From an uncultured Paracoccus sp. (GTDB lineage Bacteria > Pseudomonadota > Alphaproteobacteria > Rhodobacterales > Rhodobacteraceae), in contig NZ_CAMEFG010000038.1 in NCBI RefSeq assembly GCF_945915435.1, positions 1-37,762 on the forward strand: a stretch of DNA of 37,762 nucleotides. Reading direction: 5' to 3'. Position numbers and translations under genes: made by a program. Shown here in pieces: positions 34,853 through 37,762 of this stretch. Within the stretch, counting starts at the first letter, position 1, and every line of letters begins with the position of its first letter. The notes under the pieces were generated by a model. It did no database searches. It was given only the letters and a program-made list of their open reading frames with translations, and was not told the origin of the DNA.

Positions 34853-34883
34853 AGACGACCGGAGCGGGAAAAGTAATTAGTCG
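34853..34883 (-). promoter_or_regulatory. candidate FecI-type ECF promoter of fhuA
   Basis: On the minus strand CGACTAATT, 17 nt, CGTCT. The identical arrangement occurs upstream of fecR. A CGT-type -10 fits the ECF iron-starvation sigma group. The start of transcription would be about 50 nt upstream of the fhuA ATG. Confidence 0.5.
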
Positions 34884-34899
34884 GGAAACGCTTTTTTCT

Positions 34900-35829
34900 T
34901 CAGCCTTTCGACAGGCCGACCAGCAGGCCCGTGGCCCGCCAGACCCGCAGGCCAAGACCGCTTGCGATAGTGTCCAGCGCCGCATCCGGGTCGCGGGCAT
35001 CAAAGACCGCCGTTACCCGCATCCGCCCCAGATCGCCGCCCAGCAGGCGAATATGACCGTGGCGGTAGCGCCCAAGTTCGGCGATCACCTCGTCCAGCGG
35101 CGTGTCGATGAACACCAGCCGGTCGTGGCGCCATGCCTGCACCGTTTCCAGATCCGCCAGGGCTGCGGCGGAAACGCCTTGCGTGGTCAGGCGCACCTCC
35201 TCGCCCTCGGTCACGGGGACGCCCTGCATGGGTCCGGCGCTTACCTCGACGGAATGTTCGGCAACCGCGACGCGGGTTTCCTCACCGATCTTGACGTTGA
35301 AGGCCGTGCCGCGCACCAGCACCTCGCCCCCGCCTGCGCGCACCACGAAGGGCCGGGCCGCATCGGGGCTGACGGTGAAGAACGCCTCGCCCGCCAGCAG
35401 GTGAACCTCGCGCCTGCCGTCCGAGAAGTTCACGTCCAGCGCCGAGGCCGTGCCAAGCTCGACCGTCGAGCCATCCTGAAGCTGCACCAGTTCGCGTTCC
35501 CCGATACCCGCACGGTAATCGGCCAGGACGCCAGTGGGCAGCATCTGCCAGCCAAGGCCGATGGACAGTACCGCCAGAGCGGCGGCAAGCGGCATGCGCC
35601 AGCCGGAAAACCCGCGCCGCGCGGACGGGGCAAGCGCGACCACCCCCGCCGCGCGGGTTTCACCCAACTGGTCGAGCCCATCCCAAAGCCGCCCGACCTC
35701 TTGCCAGGCACGTTGATGCGCGGGATCGGCCGCCAGCCAGATATGGAAGCGGCGCCGGTCCTCGTCGGTGGCGGCGTCGTCGTGCAGCAGAACGAGCCAA
35801 CCGGCAGCCTCCTCATCCAAGGGATGCAT
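34900..35829 (-). CDS. fecR: FecR-type anti-sigma / sigma regulator
   Basis: 309 aa using the ATG at 35829 (GGACG-type site upstream); the frame is open to 35916 but the extra 29 residues are unlike the family. The cytoplasmic N-terminus (about 1-85) has the DUF4880-like DEEAAGWLVLLHDD...DRRRFHIWLAADPAHQRAW. A transmembrane helix follows (about 103-123). The periplasmic FecR domain has GERELVQLQDGSTVELGTASAL, GEAFFTV, VLVRGTAFNVK and VAVAEHSVEVS. It relays ligand occupancy of the STN-bearing receptor to the FecI sigma factor in the cytoplasm. Between fecI and fhuA. Confidence 0.9.
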   Translation of the reverse strand: MHPLDEEAAGWLVLLHDDAATDEDRRRFHIWLAADPAHQRAWQEVGRLWDGLDQLGETRAAGVVALAPSARRGFSGWRMPLAAALAVLSIGLGWQMLPTGVLADYRAGIGERELVQLQDGSTVELGTASALDVNFSDGRREVHLLAGEAFFTVSPDAARPFVVRAGGGEVLVRGTAFNVKIGEETRVAVAEHSVEVSAGPMQGVPVTEGEEVRLTTQGVSAAALADLETVQAWRHDRLVFIDTPLDEVIAELGRYRHGHIRLLGGDLGRMRVTAVFDARDPDAALDTIASGLGLRVWRATGLLVGLSKG

Positions 35830-35949
35830 GTCGTCCTGCCCCGTCACCACGGCCACCCGGCCACCCGGCCAAGCCAGAAAAAGGAAAAGCCATATCCACG
35901 ACGATCCGCTTTGCAAGATATCCGCCGCAACGGGGGACCCGCTGCATGT

Positions 35950-35980
35950 AGACGCACGGGCGGGAAAAGGGAATTAGTCG
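35950..35980 (-). promoter_or_regulatory. candidate FecI-type ECF promoter of fecR
   Basis: On the minus strand CGACTAATT, 17 nt, CGTCT, matching the element upstream of fhuA. The TAA inside CTAATT is also the stop codon of fecI (35974-35976). The putative transcript would start about 115 nt upstream of the fecR ATG. Confidence 0.45.
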
Positions 35981-36495
35981 CAACCCTGCCTCGGATCGAC
36001 AAGTTGACGGCGCAGGACGCCCAGGGCCTTCACCATATGAACCATGACGGTATTGCGCGAGATCCCCAGCCGCGCGGCGATCTCGGCATAGGTAAGTCCC
36101 CCGAACTTGTGCAGGACCAGCACTTCGCGCGCACGCGGCGGCAGGTGGTCGAGCGCGCGGCCAAGTGCGGCCAGCTCCTCGCGCGTGATCAGGCCCGCCT
36201 CGACGGTGGGGCCGGGATCGGCGACATCCTCGTCAGGCTGGATCCCCGGCGCGATCAAGCGACGCAGGCGCGCATCGCGCCGCCACAGATCCGCCTCGAT
36301 CGAATCCGCCACGCGATAGAGATAGGCACGCAGATCGCGGATTTCCCCGGTCGGCCTTCGCAGCAGGCGAAGAAAGCTTTCCTGCACGAGATCGGATGCG
36401 GCCTGCCCCGAGAGACCGCGCCGCTGAAACCTCCGATGCAGCCGGTGGCGCTCATCCGCATAAAGCGCGGCGATTGCGGTCGGATCCGTGCCCAT
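35974..36495 (-). CDS. fecI: FecI-like ECF RNA polymerase sigma factor
   Basis: 173 aa. Region 2 has AALYADERHRLHRRF..RGLSGQAASDLVQESFLRLL and LRAYLYRVADSIEADLWRRD, which contacts core polymerase and the -10. Region 4 has LDHLPPRAREVLVLHKFGGLTYAEIAARLGISRNTVMVHMVKAL, the -35-binding HTH. Size and motifs match FecI-type iron-starvation sigma factors. Divergent orientation places it upstream of fecR and fhuA, the standard order. It should transcribe fhuA and possibly fecR when the receptor senses ferric siderophore and iron is low. No strong ribosome-binding site is visible before 36495. Confidence 0.9.
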   Translation of the reverse strand: MGTDPTAIAALYADERHRLHRRFQRRGLSGQAASDLVQESFLRLLRRPTGEIRDLRAYLYRVADSIEADLWRRDARLRRLIAPGIQPDEDVADPGPTVEAGLITREELAALGRALDHLPPRAREVLVLHKFGGLTYAEIAARLGISRNTVMVHMVKALGVLRRQLVDPRQGCD

Positions 36496-36823
36496 CTGAT
36501 AACGCTCACCACCCAGTGTTGCTGAAGATCGCCCCGCCGGGGCGGGAAGGTGATGGCTTTCGGCTGTCCCGGCAGGTCATAGCCGTCTGCGTATCGACAG
36601 GCAATGTCTTCGTGACCGCACTCCGCGGCCCCAAAGGCCCATCCTTAGCAAAACAGTCGGGAGAAAACACCCTAGAAAACTTGTCAACTATTTGATAATG
36701 TGAGATTTTTTGTGCATCTCCCCTTGACCCGGCCATTGGCGGCGCGTATATCGGTTGCAAGACCGCCAGCCAGCATCACGCCAGCCAGCTATCCATGCAA
36801 CCGCCACCCGAAAGGAGCCAGCC
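36496..36823. promoter_or_regulatory. divergent regulatory region with an AT-rich block
   Basis: The 328 nt between fecI (-) and the small Cys gene (+) hold an AT-rich block (about 36661-36720) that stands out from its GC-rich surroundings. On the minus strand it has TTGACA (36687-36682), a possible -35 for fecI without a good -10. TTTGATAATGTGAG resembles half of a Fur-type box, which would fit iron control of fecI, but it is not a full match. A separate strong promoter at 36724-36752 serves the rightward gene. Confidence 0.4.
36724..36752 (+). promoter_or_regulatory. sigma70 promoter of the small four-cysteine gene
   Basis: TTGACC (36724-36729), exactly 17 bp, then TATATC (36747-36752). 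Predicted transcription start about 36759, giving a leader of about 65 nt before the ATG at 36824, which has AAAGGAG at good spacing. Confidence 0.6.
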
Positions 36824-36890
36824 ATGGCACATGCCGCCTGCAACGCCTGCGCGTTCTACGAAGATCATGCCGCCAATTCCGCCAGCCAGC
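36764..36890 (+). repeat. three copies of CGCCAGCCAGC in leader and coding start of the small Cys gene
   Basis: Exact 11-mers at 36764-36774, 36779-36789 and 36880-36890. The second and third copies extend as a near-match (CTATCC / CTTTCC). Two lie in the predicted mRNA leader and one inside the gene. They could be chance in GC-rich DNA, duplication remnants, or sites for an RNA-binding protein. Confidence 0.35.
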
Positions 36891-37021
36891 TTTCCGACGC
36901 AGGCCTGTGCCGCGCCAACCCGCCGGTCACCCAGAAGGACGCCGACAGCCGCGGCTTCTGGCCCGTCGTGAAGAACAACGACTGGTGCGGCAAGTTCGCC
37001 ACCGCCTTCGCGGCAGAGTGA
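36824..37021 (+). CDS. small four-cysteine protein, 65 aa
   Basis: The ATG at 36824 has AAAGGAG upstream and a strong promoter at 36724. The sequence contains CNAC near the N-terminus (about residues 5-8), then single cysteines in [10 protein letters not shown] and [10 protein letters not shown]2C plus two later Cys suggests zinc or iron-sulfur binding. It is acidic and hydrophilic with no signal peptide. Similar small Cys proteins with a WC.KF ending occur in Paracoccus-like bacteria and are usually annotated hypothetical. Function unknown. It lies between two iron/heme uptake loci, so metal-related roles are a reasonable guess, not more. Confidence 0.75.
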   Translation: MAHAACNACAFYEDHAANSASQLSDAGLCRANPPVTQKDADSRGFWPVVKNNDWCGKFATAFAAE

Positions 37022-37203
37022 TCCGCCGCACCGCCCGAGGCAGGGCCTTCCCGGCCCCGCCAACCCGACCGGGGGTAGTCGCAAGGCTGCCCTTTTTCCT
37101 TGGCCGGAACTGATGGCACCGGAAATTGACGGCACCCGGACGACAGATGCCACGGGGCACAGGCCATCATGTTCACCCGGCGACGGGGGCGGAATTTTGC
37201 GCA

Positions 37204-37659
37204 ATGCCAGCCTCGGCCAGCAAGCCACAGCTTACTGGAAAGGACTGGAGCGATGGGCAATTCAAGGCATTTCGGGCGACGACGGCGCTGACCCTTGTGC
37301 TGGCCTGCGCCCCGGCACATGGGCAGCAAACCCTGCCCGAGGACGGGCAAAGCCCCATCATCCTCGATACCGTTACCCTGATCGCCGACCGTCAGCGGGC
37401 TGACCCGCGCGAAGTGGCGGTCTCGGTCTCGGTGGTCGAGGGGGACGAGATCGACCGGCGCGGTCTGGACGACATGCAGAAACTGGTCCGCTATACGCTG
37501 GGGGTCACGGTCCAGCGCCAGACCTCGGCGACTGATCCGTTCAACACCTCCGGCGGCTTCACCATTCGCGATGTCGGCGGCAACCGGGTGCAAATGCTGA
37601 TCGTGGCGCGCGTAGCCCCGAGCGGATCACCGACGGCACCCGCGACTATCTGGACCTGA
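37204..37659 (+). CDS. TonB-dependent receptor N-terminus (heme-type), damaged at contig end
   Basis: The readable frame has a hydrophobic signal segment ATTALTLVLACAPAHGQQ, then a TonB-type plug: ILDTVTLIADRQRADPREVAVSVSVVEGDEIDRRGLDDMQKLVRYTLGV read across pieces, and GGFTIRDVGGNRVQML. This resembles TonB-hemoglobin/transferrin/lactoferrin receptors such as HmuR. Near 37600 the frame breaks; a second frame continues ERITDGTRDYLDLSFTGQVEI and a third gives PASVLWG, the next plug motif. The natural start may be the ATG at 37253 (AAGGA 8 nt upstream), which is in another frame, implying one more indel. Several indels plus poly-G downstream point to sequencing error at a contig edge rather than true decay. 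Confidence 0.7.
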   Translation: MPASASKPQLTGKDWSDGQFKAFRATTALTLVLACAPAHGQQTLPEDGQSPIILDTVTLIADRQRADPREVAVSVSVVEGDEIDRRGLDDMQKLVRYTLGVTVQRQTSATDPFNTSGGFTIRDVGGNRVQMLIVARVAPSGSPTAPATIWT

Positions 37660-37702
37660 GCTTCACCGGGCAGGTCGAAATCGGATCCGGCTTCGGTCCT
37701 GT

Positions 37703-37740
37703 GGGGGGGGGGGGGGGGGTGTGGGGGGGGGGGGTGTGGG
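37703..37740. other. poly-G tract at the window end, probable sequencing artefact
   Basis: A run of 17 G's (37703-37719) and another of 12 G's (37723-37734), broken only by TGT, sit inside what should be a receptor plug domain. Such G-runs are typical low-signal calls of two-colour sequencers at contig ends. Confidence 0.8.
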
Positions 37741-37762
37741 GTGAGGGATGGGCGCGCTCGTG

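Noticed and set aside
1..37762. CRISPR arrays, tRNA or rRNA genes
   Set aside because: No regularly spaced direct repeats and no recognisable tRNA or rRNA sequence seen by eye; a dedicated scan was not possible.

Overview
This GC-rich window has the gene content and style of a Rhodobacteraceae/Paracoccaceae member, most likely Paracoccus-like. The evidence is HWE-type histidine kinases, an Aap-type L-amino-acid ABC transporter, Rhodobacteraceae-type siderophore genes, dense ATGA-overlapping operons and an alphaproteobacterial LexA box. It looks like an accessory-rich chromosomal or chromid/plasmid segment. It starts inside a gene and ends at a degraded contig end (poly-G with several frameshifts). 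I found no rRNA, tRNA or CRISPR array.

Layout. (1) 1-652: tail of a membrane protein, a small hypothetical gene and a probable IS110-type transposase remnant. (2) 653-6361 (-): a three-gene sensory operon of hybrid kinase with three receivers, CheR-type methyltransferase, and HWE kinase with a receiver at each end. (3) 6723-8192 (+): a two-HKD phospholipase D-like enzyme. (4) 8563-11433: a bacteriophytochrome-like photosensor kinase without a PHY domain, divergent from a Crp/Fnr regulator. (5) 11561-16175: a DNA-damage island. A LexA box inside a near-leaderless promoter drives a radical-SAM protein with a C-terminal helix-hairpin-helix, translationally coupled to a DUF4130-UdgX fusion (covalent uracil-DNA trapping family) and followed by a flavin-binding general-stress-type protein. 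Decayed genes lie on both sides (PEP mutase/isocitrate lyase family and Fic).

(6) 16219-27388: a catabolic locus. One leftward operon carries aapJQMP, three different MmgE/PrpD paralogues and a glutathione S-transferase. Divergently transcribed are a cystathionine beta-lyase-type PLP enzyme and a GntR/FCD regulator, with a GntR-like operator in the shared promoter region. This suggests uptake and breakdown of an unidentified amino-acid-like compound. (7) 27706-36495 (-): a complete hydroxamate-type siderophore system, fecI-fecR-fhuA-fhuC-fhuD-fhuB-SIP. Two matching CGACTAATT-N17-CGTCT elements upstream of fecR and fhuA look like FecI-type sigma promoters. (8) 36824-37762: a small four-cysteine protein with a good sigma70 promoter and the damaged start of a second (heme-type) TonB receptor.

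The most attractive candidate for an under-described system is the SOS-linked radical-SAM/UdgX cassette. Next are the PHY-less phytochrome kinase and the triple MmgE/PrpD amino-acid locus.
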